Shown here: in pieces, positions 16,573 to 25,384 of the stretch
Layout of the letters: each line of letters begins with the position of its first letter
Position numbering within the stretch: the first letter of the stretch is position 1
Assembly: GCF_002087085.1 (NCBI RefSeq)
Contig: NZ_MWQY01000007.1
Span: 1-64,000, forward strand
Reading direction: 5' to 3'
DNA length: 64,000 nt
Origin: Marispirochaeta aestuarii
Lineage (GTDB): Bacteria > Spirochaetota > Spirochaetia > JC444 > Marispirochaetaceae
The notes under the pieces: generated by a model
Told to the model about the DNA's origin: nothing
Database searches by the model: none
Seen by the model: only the letters and a program-made list of their open reading frames with translations
Position numbers and translations under genes: made by a program

Positions 16573-18015
16573 ATGGCTTTTTCCCCGGATTCACGGCGCT
16601 TCCTCTATGAGAAGATAGCCGACAGTATTTCCGATGCAATCGACTCGGGATCAATACATTACGGCGAGAAACTCCCCTCTTTGAGAAAAATGAGCTCCCG
16701 TTTCAGGTGTTCGGTTTCTGTAATAATGCAGGCCTATGAGCAGCTGGAACGTCTGGGAAAAGCATGTTCCATTGAAAGATCAGGGTTTTACGCTACCTGC
16801 CCGCGAAACGGACAAGCTCCGGAGCCGGAAGCCGAAACCTACACCCTGAAACGTGAGGATGCAAAACCGGTCAGCATAATCGGCCGAATCGTCGAGGCAA
16901 GCAACGACACCACGATTCTGCCCCTGGGAGCGGGAATCCCCGATAATGGCCTGCTCCCCTTGCGCAGTCTTCGTCAGTCGATAAACCGGGTCATGCGGGG
17001 GCGCCCCGGCATACTCCGGGAATACAGCAACGAGGCGGGCAGCGCCGCTCTGCGCACCCGGATCGCCCGCAAAATGCTGGACAGAGGTGTAAACGTGCCG
17101 GCAGATGAGATCCTCATCACCAACGGATGCATAGAAGCCCTGAGTCTCGCGCTTCAGGTCTGCACCGGGGTCGGGGATCCCGTGGCCATTGAAAGCCCGG
17201 TTTTTCTGGGAACCCTTCAGCTTCTGAACGAGCTGGGCAGAAAGGTAGTCCCCATACCTACTTCCGCGCGGGACGGAATGGACCTGGAGAGCCTGGAAAC
17301 AGTACTGAAAAAGGGGGAAGCAAAAGCTGTTGTTACCACCGCGATTTTCCAGAATCCCCTGGGGTTTCTTCAGCCGGAGGAAAAACGGAAAAAAATGGCG
17401 GAGATGGCGCACAAATACACAGTTCCGCTCATCGAGGATGATATCTACAGCGACTCATCCTTCAACCATGAAGTCTTTCCGCCAATAAAAAGTTTCGACA
17501 CCCGGGGAAATGTTCTCTACTGCGCCTCCGTCTCCAAGACCCTGGGACCGGGGATGAGAATCGGCTGGCTGATGGGAGGAAGGTTTCACAGCCGCTGCAG
17601 GACCCTTAAAACCGCCCTCAGCCTGGGCGGGAGCCCTCTTCTGCAGGAAGGGCTGGCGGACTTTCTCAGCATGGGATCCTATACACGCCATATCCGGAGG
17701 CTTCAGACAGCGATGGCCGGTCAGGCACGGGAGACCAAACAGCTCCTGTTGGGCGCCCTTCCCCCGGGAACGGCCATAAGTGATCCCCGGGGAGGCTACT
17801 ACTTCTGGGTGGAACTACCCGGAAAAATAGATTCCCTGCAACTCTTCGAAACCGCCCTGAAGGAGGGAATCGGCATTGTTCCCGGCCAGGCCTTCAGTTC
17901 AGGCGACCGCCATAAGAACTGTATCCGCGTCAGCTACGGTTCACCCGTTACCCGGGCAACCCGGGAAGGCATAGAGAAACTCGGATCCGTCATTGAGAAA
18001 GCGATCAGGATGTAG
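16573..18015 (+). CDS. MocR-type GntR regulator with aminotransferase domain
   Basis: A 480-residue fusion of an N-terminal winged helix (residues ~8-75: YEKIADSISDAIDSG, LPSLRKMSSRF, VIMQAYEQLERLG) and a fold-type I aminotransferase domain (~115-480). The latter has ITNGCIEALSLALQ, AVVTTAIFQNPLGF, IEDDIYSD and the PLP-lysine segment ASVSKTLGPGMRIGW. MocR proteins sense PLP, vitamin B6 or amino acids and mostly act on a neighbouring gene; here that is the divergent LysE exporter. No good SD precedes the ATG, only a T/C-rich stretch. Divergent spacing is short enough for one operator to serve both genes. The gap carries AACAGATACAGATA, a possible direct-repeat site. Confidence 0.93.
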   Translation: MAFSPDSRRFLYEKIADSISDAIDSGSIHYGEKLPSLRKMSSRFRCSVSVIMQAYEQLERLGKACSIERSGFYATCPRNGQAPEPEAETYTLKREDAKPVSIIGRIVEASNDTTILPLGAGIPDNGLLPLRSLRQSINRVMRGRPGILREYSNEAGSAALRTRIARKMLDRGVNVPADEILITNGCIEALSLALQVCTGVGDPVAIESPVFLGTLQLLNELGRKVVPIPTSARDGMDLESLETVLKKGEAKAVVTTAIFQNPLGFLQPEEKRKKMAEMAHKYTVPLIEDDIYSDSSFNHEVFPPIKSFDTRGNVLYCASVSKTLGPGMRIGWLMGGRFHSRCRTLKTALSLGGSPLLQEGLADFLSMGSYTRHIRRLQTAMAGQARETKQLLLGALPPGTAISDPRGGYYFWVELPGKIDSLQLFETALKEGIGIVPGQAFSSGDRHKNCIRVSYGSPVTRATREGIEKLGSVIEKAIRM

Positions 18016-18029
18016 TAAAAAGAGAGATC

Positions 18030-18623
18030 ATGTTCGTACCGACCCAATCCCGTGCAGCCGAACTGGAAATAAAAAAGTCACTGTTTCTTGCGGCCGCCCA
18101 TCCGGTCAGCTCCGAGGATGAGGCAAAGGAAATTATCCGCAGAACCAGGGAGGAACACCCCAAAAGCTCCCACGTGGTGTGGGCCTTCGTTCTGGGAGAC
18201 GAAAACACCCAGCATCTGGGAATGTCCGACGACGGGGAACCCAGGGGAACCGCCGGCAAGCCCGCCCTCTCGACCCTGCAGTACAGCGGACTTACAAACA
18301 TCCTGGTATGCATCGTACGCTACTTCGGGGGAACAAAGCTGGGCACCGGCGGGCTGGTCAAGGCCTATACCGACTCCACGAAGGCCGTAATCGACGATAT
18401 TCCCCGGAAACTCCTCGTGGAGGAGACTGTCCTGGGACTGCGCTTTGGATATCACTATTACGAAGGAATCAGGAAGGTGCTGGGGGAATACAAGGCCCGA
18501 ATCGAGGCCGAGGACTTCGGTACGGAAGTGTCCCTGAAGCTCTGTATTGAAACAGAGCACGCCGGGGAGCTGAAGCAGGCCCTTGGAGAACTCACCAGCG
18601 GAAGCGTGGTTATTACAGCCTGA
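18030..18623 (+). CDS. YigZ/IMPACT-family protein
   Basis: A 197-residue cytoplasmic protein. The N-terminal UPF0029 domain shows IKKSLFLAAAHPVSSEDEA, HVVWAFVLG, SDDGEPRGTAGKPAL and VRYFGGTKLGTGGLVKAY, the complete YigZ signature. The C-terminal DUF1949 part (GLRFGYHYYEGIRKVLGEY) follows. The family is linked to translation control in eukaryotes (IMPACT); the bacterial role is not firmly known. It lies 14 bases after the MocR gene and may be co-transcribed. Its end overlaps by 11 bp the convergent end of the lipoprotein gene at 18613. Confidence 0.93.
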   Translation: MFVPTQSRAAELEIKKSLFLAAAHPVSSEDEAKEIIRRTREEHPKSSHVVWAFVLGDENTQHLGMSDDGEPRGTAGKPALSTLQYSGLTNILVCIVRYFGGTKLGTGGLVKAYTDSTKAVIDDIPRKLLVEETVLGLRFGYHYYEGIRKVLGEYKARIEAEDFGTEVSLKLCIETEHAGELKQALGELTSGSVVITA

Positions 18624-19374
18624 TTCCTGATAATGGAAGCATAATCTCGCTGTCTCCGTTATATGCAGTAAAAGAATCAGTCACAGCAGCGGCATCGGGA
18701 ACCGAGGCGTAATCTCCGGCAGTCGGTGTACCGGAAGAGTCCATATCGAGAAAAGCAAAATAGGTGTAGCTCTGCCCCGGGGTGAGGAAAAAGCAGAGAA
18801 TGTTCAGGGCCGCAGGGCTGGTAATCGGGATTGAGATATCCGGATTCATAACCGTAAAATCCATGGTGCCGCTTCCCGCAATTAACTGCAAATAGAGAGG
18901 TCGGTCCGGTGCCGGCAGTTCGGGAATCCGGTAATCAAACCGCAGGAAGCTGCGGCTGTCCGGGCTGAAGGGCACCGACTGGGATGTATCATTCACAAAG
19001 CCGTACAGTTCAAGGGTTTGGCCCTTTTTGGGCGTCAGCTCTATAACCGGCCAGAACTGATCGTTGACAGTGGCCATATTATCGTCCACGGTATCCTCGA
19101 GCACATACAGGTAATAACGATCCAGGGCATCCGACTCAGATACATCCAGCAGAGCAACATCCCGGACGGAAGCCATGGGAACAATCGAAGTCGACAGGTT
19201 TACACTGGCCCCCCAGGTGGGAATAAAGAATTCCGATGACAGGGTCAGAAAAACCTCTCCAGTACCGGCGGAATTATCATAGTCCCTGAGAATAACCTTC
19301 GTTCGCTCCTCCCTGCCACAGCCGGTAAGCAGCACAATAAAGATGAAAAGGAAAAATACAGCAGATCGCTTCAT
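18613..19374 (-). CDS. Lipoprotein of unknown function, last gene of envelope operon
   Basis: A 253-residue lipoprotein; lipobox VLLTGC. The ATG at 19374 overlaps the upstream stop as TGATG, so translation is probably coupled. A GTG three bases earlier is possible. The body is beta-rich with acidic patches, for example VILRDYDNSAGTGEVFLTLS and a calcium-like DMDSSGTPTAGDY. No known domain is recognised. Being last in a chain of five overlapping genes, it likely works with the outer-membrane-like proteins encoded ahead of it. Confidence 0.8.
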   Translation of the reverse strand: MKRSAVFFLFIFIVLLTGCGREERTKVILRDYDNSAGTGEVFLTLSSEFFIPTWGASVNLSTSIVPMASVRDVALLDVSESDALDRYYLYVLEDTVDDNMATVNDQFWPVIELTPKKGQTLELYGFVNDTSQSVPFSPDSRSFLRFDYRIPELPAPDRPLYLQLIAGSGTMDFTVMNPDISIPITSPAALNILCFFLTPGQSYTYFAFLDMDSSGTPTAGDYASVPDAAAVTDSFTAYNGDSEIMLPLSGIRL

Positions 19375-20393
19375 CACCGGGCCTCCCGCACAAATGCCGC
19401 CGGCAGGCTGTAGATCCCGTAGACCCGATCTCCGTCCTCTTCCGACCGATACAGGAAAACCAGCTCCGGGTCAGTGGAGGAGCGGTACCCCAAAAGGCGC
19501 ATACCTTCGAGTTCGTAGTCGGCAAGCTCTTCCCCGGTGGAATTGAAGATTTTCAGGGTCTCCCCATCCATTCCCACAAAGCGGTCCCGGGAGACAAAAT
19601 GGAAATCCCGTTCGGCGCTTAATCGTCGAACAGACAGGCTGTAGTCGGTCTCATCAACGGAAACCAGCATTACCTTTCTCTCCCCGGTACTTCCGTCGCT
19701 ACGGGCAAGGATGAACTTGTGTTTTCCGTTCCAGGAGGCAAGGGTAGCTGGCGCGAAGGCAAGAAAGTCAACCGAAACCGGGCCCCAGGTAGTGTCGGCT
19801 TCGGGGAAGGCGGCACTGACGATATCTGACAATAAAACATCTCCAAGATTCAGCAGGTTCACATTGTATGTCAAAGTCCCCGTACCAGTATCAGCTAACC
19901 ACTCCGCAACCACCGGGTCACCCTGGGTTTGTATGAGATGCATGATATTGTTGTACACAGTTATAGAAGTCGTACCGAATACATACCCGGGCGTCTGGGT
20001 ACCATAATCGTTGAACATCCAGTTCGTAAAATCATACTCCATCAGGGCCAGTCCCTCGTTGGCCCCGCTCTCAAAAAGTTGTACAAACCAGCCTTTCCGG
20101 TCAAGGGAAACAATGCGCCGGTAAAGAGGATCAAAATACGGGAACCAGAGAGAGAAAAGATTCCCATCATCCAGGTAGAACAGCCCGCCCCAGAAGGTAC
20201 ATAGATACACTCCGCTTCCGTCTCCGTTATCAGGAACCCCCCAGGCGAGGTCCCAGTCGGGATTAAAATTATTGTCCCGCAGCTGTCCTTCGTATTCGAA
20301 GGGAAGCTCCAGGAACTCGAGCTTCTCCTCCAGGTAGGCCTCACAGGAACTCAGCAACAAAAGCAGGGCGGCAACAAGAGTCAGATATCTCAT
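19374..20393 (-). CDS. Lipoprotein B2 of a duplicated barrel-lipoprotein pair
   Basis: A 339-residue lipoprotein. The start at 20393 overlaps the stop of the gene ahead as ATGA and gives a compact signal peptide RYLTLVAALLLLLSSCEAY; the frame is open 39 bases farther upstream but that would bury the signal. The body is made of WD- or Kelch-like strands (GVYLCTFWGGLFYLDDGNLF, MLVSVDETDYSLSVRRLS), suggesting a propeller. It is the positional counterpart of the lipoprotein at 21585-22619: same size, same SSCE/ASCEY acylation region, same location just after a barrel-like gene. Function unknown. Confidence 0.82.
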   Translation of the reverse strand: MRYLTLVAALLLLLSSCEAYLEEKLEFLELPFEYEGQLRDNNFNPDWDLAWGVPDNGDGSGVYLCTFWGGLFYLDDGNLFSLWFPYFDPLYRRIVSLDRKGWFVQLFESGANEGLALMEYDFTNWMFNDYGTQTPGYVFGTTSITVYNNIMHLIQTQGDPVVAEWLADTGTGTLTYNVNLLNLGDVLLSDIVSAAFPEADTTWGPVSVDFLAFAPATLASWNGKHKFILARSDGSTGERKVMLVSVDETDYSLSVRRLSAERDFHFVSRDRFVGMDGETLKIFNSTGEELADYELEGMRLLGYRSSTDPELVFLYRSEEDGDRVYGIYSLPAAFVREAR

Positions 20394-21598
20394 AGCTTCC
20401 ACCGTATCCCAAGGTTGACCGGCCCGGACCACTGCAGATGCCAGTGCCCCTCAAGATGCACCGGCTGCCCCTTGCCCGCATGGTAATCCTCGAAGGGATG
20501 GTCGTAAAAGGAGCTGTAAAAGAACCGCGGCGTGTAATCCAGAACAAGGCGCAGGTCATCACGTCTGAAAAAAGCCATATCCAGTCCCATGCTTATATCG
20601 ATACCGGCGGTCAGGGTTTTAGACAGGTACATTCCCTCGTCGCCGAAGACAAGGCGGGTCAGAACCCCGAAGCCCATGTAGGGACGTACAGGGTATTCAG
20701 GTCCGAGCCCGTAACCGCCGATACCGGCCACGGGCTGCAGAAAACCCCGGGAGGGATCGGTCCAGAGGGTAAACATATTTTTCAGGCTCAGGATGTTCTG
20801 TTCCAGGGAGGCATACAGGTAGATCTCCTCATCCAGCAGAAAGCGGATGACACCCGCGGCGGCACCGAACTCCCACAGCCGGGCCTTCAGCTCCACAGCC
20901 CATTCGGCATAGGGTACCAGATCAAGAGATCTGGTTTCATCCTTCTCGCCGAAAAGGAGCTCTCCTTCTGCGGGAACATACCCCGGGGCTTCGGCGCGGT
21001 AGGGAAGTATGGACCCGGGAAGAGCGCGAAGCTCGATGAATCCGTTCTGTTCACTTTTCCGGATTCCCTTGTCAAGGACAAGGATCGTTTCCGGGGGCAG
21101 CTTCAGCTTCAGTGTAACGGGAACAGGTCCGCCTTCAGCTTTCGGTCTGCTGAAGATAATGTCCGCTTTTCCCCCTGCCGCTGCAGCACGGGCGGCTTCC
21201 GCCGCGAGGGGAGGAAAGCCCTTTTTCACGGCCGACAGCACCCGGGGTAAAAAGTCCGTCAGAAGCTCTTCAAGATCGAAATCCTGGAAAATATAGGCAT
21301 CGGTAAAGACCTCCTGGTCGGTATACCGGTCAACGCCCCGCACCCAGAGGCTGGAACGGGAGCCGAACTCAAGGCGCCCGGAATAAATGATCGCGTCGCT
21401 CGCTTCAGGGTTTGCCGCGATTTTCAGGGTATCCAGGTTCAGAAGCTCCGCCTCCAGGTTCTCTGCCAGGAGCATCAGCTGCGGATGCTCCTCTTCAGTG
21501 ATGACGGCAATGCTGCGCTTTACCGCCGAGTTGTCCTGGGACCACAGGAACAGCGGGAAGAGACACAGGAGCAGAAGGAGGCGCTTAATCATAGGCAT
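20390..21598 (-). CDS. Exported protein with PEGA-like domain and C-terminal barrel-like strands (copy B1)
   Basis: A 402-residue protein with a signal peptide ending around LFLWSQ. The first ATG at 21598 is preferred because GGAGGAG lies nine bases ahead; it overlaps the previous gene by 14 bp. Residues ~30-130 resemble the TolB-N-like or periplasmic sensor modules that compute a numeric activity (RSIAVITEEEHPQLMLLAEN); ~150-240 is a PEGA-like domain with LPPETILVLDKG and APGYVPAEGEL; the last ~170 residues alternate hydrophobic and polar residues and end with an aromatic-leucine tail (GIRWKL), as outer-membrane barrels often do. The architecture parallels 22619-23899. No function can be named. 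Confidence 0.8.
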   Translation of the reverse strand: MPMIKRLLLLLCLFPLFLWSQDNSAVKRSIAVITEEEHPQLMLLAENLEAELLNLDTLKIAANPEASDAIIYSGRLEFGSRSSLWVRGVDRYTDQEVFTDAYIFQDFDLEELLTDFLPRVLSAVKKGFPPLAAEAARAAAAGGKADIIFSRPKAEGGPVPVTLKLKLPPETILVLDKGIRKSEQNGFIELRALPGSILPYRAEAPGYVPAEGELLFGEKDETRSLDLVPYAEWAVELKARLWEFGAAAGVIRFLLDEEIYLYASLEQNILSLKNMFTLWTDPSRGFLQPVAGIGGYGLGPEYPVRPYMGFGVLTRLVFGDEGMYLSKTLTAGIDISMGLDMAFFRRDDLRLVLDYTPRFFYSSFYDHPFEDYHAGKGQPVHLEGHWHLQWSGPVNLGIRWKL

Positions 21599-22619
21599 AC
21601 CTGGCCACTCCTCCCCGGATACTCGTTACAAAGATGTCCATTCCCGATTCCGCCAGTTCCGGAAAGGTCTCATTGCCGGGGATATCGGTTTTCAGTTTGC
21701 GCTCCCCGGTCACGTAGTCGTAGATCAGCATGGTCTCTTCGTCTTCAATCGCATCGCCCCAAAGAAGAAGGTACCGGTTGTTGACGGATACGTTGAGCCT
21801 GGATGCCACATAATAGTCGTTCGTACCGTCCGTAAAGAAACGATCATTGAATATCAAATCACTGGTCATCAGAGAGATCCCTGCAGCGGAAATCCAGTCT
21901 GGCGGAGTAATGTTATAAACAGTAAACTGGGCTGAGCCCTTACCGTAGTACCCTGTCCCATTCTGGGCCACAACACGTATCCCAGCACCCTGCGGCATCG
22001 TTCGCAGCGATTGGGAAACAAAGAGTTCTGATGCTGACGCGAGCCTCTCTTGGTCACCCCCGGGATTAACTGCAACATCTGAACTCCAGAAAATACTGTC
22101 AACATGAGTATCAAAGTACGGTATCAATACATAGGCCCTGGAACCAGACTCGGTAATGTGGGAAACCAGAGGTCCGTATGCTGAAATGTCAGCAGGCTCA
22201 AATATCGCCTGTTGTGTATCCTCATCCAGCGTCAGGGTATCGCCATAGCGCAGACCACGGTCCCAGTCTTCGTGCAGAGCGTTAATTACCACCCGCCCGC
22301 TCACGGGATCACGGTAGCAGTTTATCGGCGGAAGACGGTCCTCCCAGAAATCCCTCTCGTATCCCAGGTCCTGGCTGTAAGGGTAATACTGGTAGCTCGA
22401 GAGCCTGCTTGCCCGCAGTACGTAGACCCCCCGGGTTCCCAGCACATAGACCCTGCCGTTGAACTCCCGGGGCCGGGAGACCAGGTGCTGTCCCAGGCTT
22501 ACCGCGTCCGCGAGTTCGTGGTTTATTCCGATCTCTTCGAGCTGATTGATATACCCGTCAAAACCGAGGTATTCACAGGAGGCCAGGAGGAGCGTCAGAA
22601 TCAGCATCGGTATCCGCAT
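21585..22619 (-). CDS. Lipoprotein A2 of a duplicated barrel-lipoprotein pair
   Basis: A 344-residue lipoprotein. Start at 22619 forms TGATG with the preceding stop; an upstream ATG at 22631 would add four residues. Signal RIPMLILTLLLASCEYLGF carries a lipobox. The body reads like a propeller or read-out domain: FNGRVYVLGTRGVYVLRAS, VLIPYFDTHVDS, MLIYDYVTGERKL. Similar in size, signal and position to the lipoprotein at 19374-20393. Unknown function. Confidence 0.82.
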   Translation of the reverse strand: MRIPMLILTLLLASCEYLGFDGYINQLEEIGINHELADAVSLGQHLVSRPREFNGRVYVLGTRGVYVLRASRLSSYQYYPYSQDLGYERDFWEDRLPPINCYRDPVSGRVVINALHEDWDRGLRYGDTLTLDEDTQQAIFEPADISAYGPLVSHITESGSRAYVLIPYFDTHVDSIFWSSDVAVNPGGDQERLASASELFVSQSLRTMPQGAGIRVVAQNGTGYYGKGSAQFTVYNITPPDWISAAGISLMTSDLIFNDRFFTDGTNDYYVASRLNVSVNNRYLLLWGDAIEDEETMLIYDYVTGERKLKTDIPGNETFPELAESGMDIFVTSIRGGVARYAYD

Positions 22620-23899
22620 CAGTTTTTCCATGCCGCCCCCAGGTTTATCAGGACTATACCGCTTTCCCGCACCTTCGCAGGGGTGTAATTCGGGTAATAG
22701 CCCCGGATTCCGATGTGGGCAAGCCAGGTCGGCCGGTTCAGTTCAAAACGAAGCCCTGCTCCGGTCATTAGAGCGCGGAAGGTTCGCCATTCCTGATACG
22801 GGTTGGTGTAGGTATTGATGCGCATGTTGAGTTCCAGTTGAATCCTTCCTTCGGAATCCGGCCGGGAAAAGGGATACCAGCCGAGATGAAACCCAAGCTC
22901 ACTCTCAATAAGAAGATCACCGAAATCGGGAGCAAAGATATGGTCCTCCCAGTAATCCGGCAGGGGAAAAAGCCCCACCGAGGCACCAAGGGTGGCGGAT
23001 TCCCGGAACAGCCTGTAACGCCCCTCGAACAGCAGCCCGAAGGGACGCAGGTAGGAGAAGACAAAGCCCCTGTCCACGGTCATTTCCGGGTAAAGCTCGG
23101 GAATTGATACGGAGACATCCTCGGTACCCGCCAGGCCTTCCACAACCCGGGTATAGTGCCCCGGCTTTTCCACCGTCATGCGGTATCGGCTCTCCGCGGG
23201 GATCTCGAAGCTCAGCTTTCCATCGGCAAGGGTCCCGGGACTTGTGCCGTCATGCAGCAGGAGCTTTGCTTCGGGGTCAGGTTTCGACTGAAGGGTAAAA
23301 AGCACGGTACGGCGAGCCCGTTTTTCGGCCCGTACCTCCCGCAACCTGGCGTCAAGGGCCTGCAGCTCTGCTTCTGAAAGAGGCTCGGTTCTCTCGAGGA
23401 TATCCGCAGCGGCCTGTTGTGCAAGAAGGGGGAAAACAGATTCCAGGTCGTCCATGAAAAATCGCCCCTGGTAGGTCAGGGAGAAGGGCTCCCTGCCCGC
23501 TCCAAAGTCGCTCACCCTGAGAACAAGCCTGCCGAAGAATTCCGAGTTCCGGAGCTGCTCCGCGACAAAAAATCCGTTCACCGCAGCATCTGCCCCCTGG
23601 AGCAGGGCGTATTCCCGTATATCGCCGATCCCGGAATCCCCGGGTTCCCCGAGCTGTGAGGAGCTTCCCAGTCTCTGTACGAGAAGACCGGCGAAATCGG
23701 TACTCAGTCCGTCGGCCCCTTCCAGAGACCCTTCTTCTTCCGTTCCGGCAAGATATTCGGGGGGAAACACCAGAAAACGCCTCTCTGCAGACCCGGCAGC
23801 AGCGTTCTCCTCATGATTTCCCCCGGCATACAGCGAGACAGCCCACAGGAGAAATGCGAGGAGTACTGTAAAGTGGTGTTTCTTCCGGTATATCTTCAT
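22619..23899 (-). CDS. Exported protein with PEGA-like domain and C-terminal barrel-like strands (copy A1)
   Basis: A 426-residue protein, first of five coupled genes. The ATG at 23899 gives a proper signal peptide (MKIYRKKHHFTVLLAFLLW) with cut after SLYA; a longer TTG-started form back to 23956 is less likely. Residues ~40-180 form an alpha/beta module (RFLVFPPEYLAGTEEEG, GADAAVNGFF), a coiled-coil stretch follows (EAELQALDARLREVRAEKRA), then a PEGA-like segment with KPGHYTRVVEGL, and then ~170 residues of alternating strands ending in GAAWKN. The barrel-like end suggests an outer-membrane location. A TATAAT at 23923-23918 could drive the operon with a very short leader; the -35 is poor. 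Confidence 0.8.
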   Translation of the reverse strand: MKIYRKKHHFTVLLAFLLWAVSLYAGGNHEENAAAGSAERRFLVFPPEYLAGTEEEGSLEGADGLSTDFAGLLVQRLGSSSQLGEPGDSGIGDIREYALLQGADAAVNGFFVAEQLRNSEFFGRLVLRVSDFGAGREPFSLTYQGRFFMDDLESVFPLLAQQAAADILERTEPLSEAELQALDARLREVRAEKRARRTVLFTLQSKPDPEAKLLLHDGTSPGTLADGKLSFEIPAESRYRMTVEKPGHYTRVVEGLAGTEDVSVSIPELYPEMTVDRGFVFSYLRPFGLLFEGRYRLFRESATLGASVGLFPLPDYWEDHIFAPDFGDLLIESELGFHLGWYPFSRPDSEGRIQLELNMRINTYTNPYQEWRTFRALMTGAGLRFELNRPTWLAHIGIRGYYPNYTPAKVRESGIVLINLGAAWKN

Positions 23900-23964
23900 T
23901 CTGCCTGTTACGGTCCTATTATAGTTCATCGGCAGGGGGAAGGAAATAATTCGCAAAAAGTGTG

Positions 23965-23993
23965 TTGAAACCTTCTGCCAAGGCGGCTATACT
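23965..23993 (+). promoter_or_regulatory. Promoter of the CorB-like gene
   Basis: TTGAAA (23965-23970), exactly 17 bases, TATACT (23988-23993): near consensus, about 80 bases before the ATG at 24075. Confidence 0.65.
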
Positions 23994-24074
23994 GACTTCG
24001 ATCATGGACGATGACCCCTACCCTCCGTCGCGCAGTTTACCTCTCAATGACAGTTTACCCTCCCCGGAGCCTGT

Positions 24075-25358
24075 ATGCTGAGCAGCATCATCCTGCTTGT
24101 TACCCTGATACTGCTTTCAGGATTTTTCTCCGCCAGTGAAACCGCCTTTACCTCTCTGTCTACCCTTCAGATCCAGCACATGGTTGATAACCACGGCCGC
24201 CGGGGACGACGGGTCAAGGAACTGTCGGGAAAGCCTGATGTCCTGCTGACAACAATCCTGATCGGCAACAACATGGTCAATATCGGGGCCTCCGCCATTG
24301 CCACGGAAATGACAATCCGGCTTTTCGGAAGCCAGGCCATCGGTATCATGACCGGAGTCCTGACCCTGATCATTCTGATATTCTCAGAGGTAACTCCCAA
24401 GCGTATAGCAATAATCCATAACCAGGGGATCGCCCTTGTTACAGCCTTCCCCATACAGGTCCTGTCGGTCATCCTTTTTCCATTCATCCGCATGATCAGC
24501 CTGATAAGCTCCCTGATAACAAGGTTCTTCTCTTCGGAACGCCGGGAACACCTCTCCATGGAGGGAATACTCCACATCGTCAATATGGCGGGAACCATGG
24601 GTGTGGTAAAACAGTACGAACAGGAGATGATCAAGAGCATTTTCCGGCTCAACGACGTCTCCGCCAAGGCAATAATGACCCACCGAACCGAGGTTTTCAG
24701 CCTCGAGAAATCCCTCAGCCTCACCGAAGCCTTTCCGGAGATGATCGAAGAGGGTTTTTCCCGGATTCCGGTCTACGACAGGGACCCGGAAAAGATCGTC
24801 GGCGTGGTCCTTTTCAAGGATGCCGCCCGGGAGATTGCCAACGGCAGGGGAAGCATTCCTCTTCAGGAGCTTATGCTGGAACCGATGTTCATTCCCACGA
24901 CAAAAAAGATCTCCGATATCTATACCGCCTTTAAGGGCGGCAAGCTCAACCTCGCCGTCGTCATGGACGAGTACGGAGGGCTCGCCGGAATCGTAACCCA
25001 GGAGGATGTAATCGAGGAGCTTTTCGGCGAACTCTATGACGAAAACGAGGAGAAGGGACGGGAGCGGATCCACCACATCAAAGGTAACCGATACCGGATA
25101 AAAGGGGACACCTCCCTCAAACAGATCGAGGACAGTCTGGGGATCGAGCTTCCCCACGGCAAGTATGTCCAGACCATTTCCGGTTACATATCGGAGCTCC
25201 TGGACCGGCTTCCCCAGCGCAACGAGACGGTGGAGACCGAATGGGGAGAACTGACCATCGAGGGCATCGTACGTAACCGCATTACCTCGCTGCAGCTTAT
25301 TCTCAAAGAAGGGTCAAAGAGCTCGGAGCAGAATAACAGCCATTCCTCCGCGATGTGA
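24075..25358 (+). CDS. CNNM/CorB-type transporter (DUF21-CBS-CorC domain)
   Basis: A 427-residue inner-membrane protein. Residues ~1-170 are the DUF21 transmembrane domain with LSGFFSASETAFTSLSTLQI and LLTTILIGNNMVNIGASAI. A pair of CBS modules follows (~200-320: IMTHRTEVFSLEK, GFSRIPVYDRDPEKIVGVVL, VVMDEYGGLAGIVTQEDVIE), then a CorC/HlyC domain (~340-420: RIKGDTSLKQIEDSLGIELP). The family takes part in magnesium or divalent-cation efflux and was formerly called hemolysin-like. The CBS pair probably senses Mg-ATP. It is followed closely by a flavoprotein gene, 26 bases on, with no clear functional tie. Confidence 0.93.
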   Translation: MLSSIILLVTLILLSGFFSASETAFTSLSTLQIQHMVDNHGRRGRRVKELSGKPDVLLTTILIGNNMVNIGASAIATEMTIRLFGSQAIGIMTGVLTLIILIFSEVTPKRIAIIHNQGIALVTAFPIQVLSVILFPFIRMISLISSLITRFFSSERREHLSMEGILHIVNMAGTMGVVKQYEQEMIKSIFRLNDVSAKAIMTHRTEVFSLEKSLSLTEAFPEMIEEGFSRIPVYDRDPEKIVGVVLFKDAAREIANGRGSIPLQELMLEPMFIPTTKKISDIYTAFKGGKLNLAVVMDEYGGLAGIVTQEDVIEELFGELYDENEEKGRERIHHIKGNRYRIKGDTSLKQIEDSLGIELPHGKYVQTISGYISELLDRLPQRNETVETEWGELTIEGIVRNRITSLQLILKEGSKSSEQNNSHSSAM

Positions 25359-25384
25359 ACGGATATAACAAAAGGAGCGGGTTT

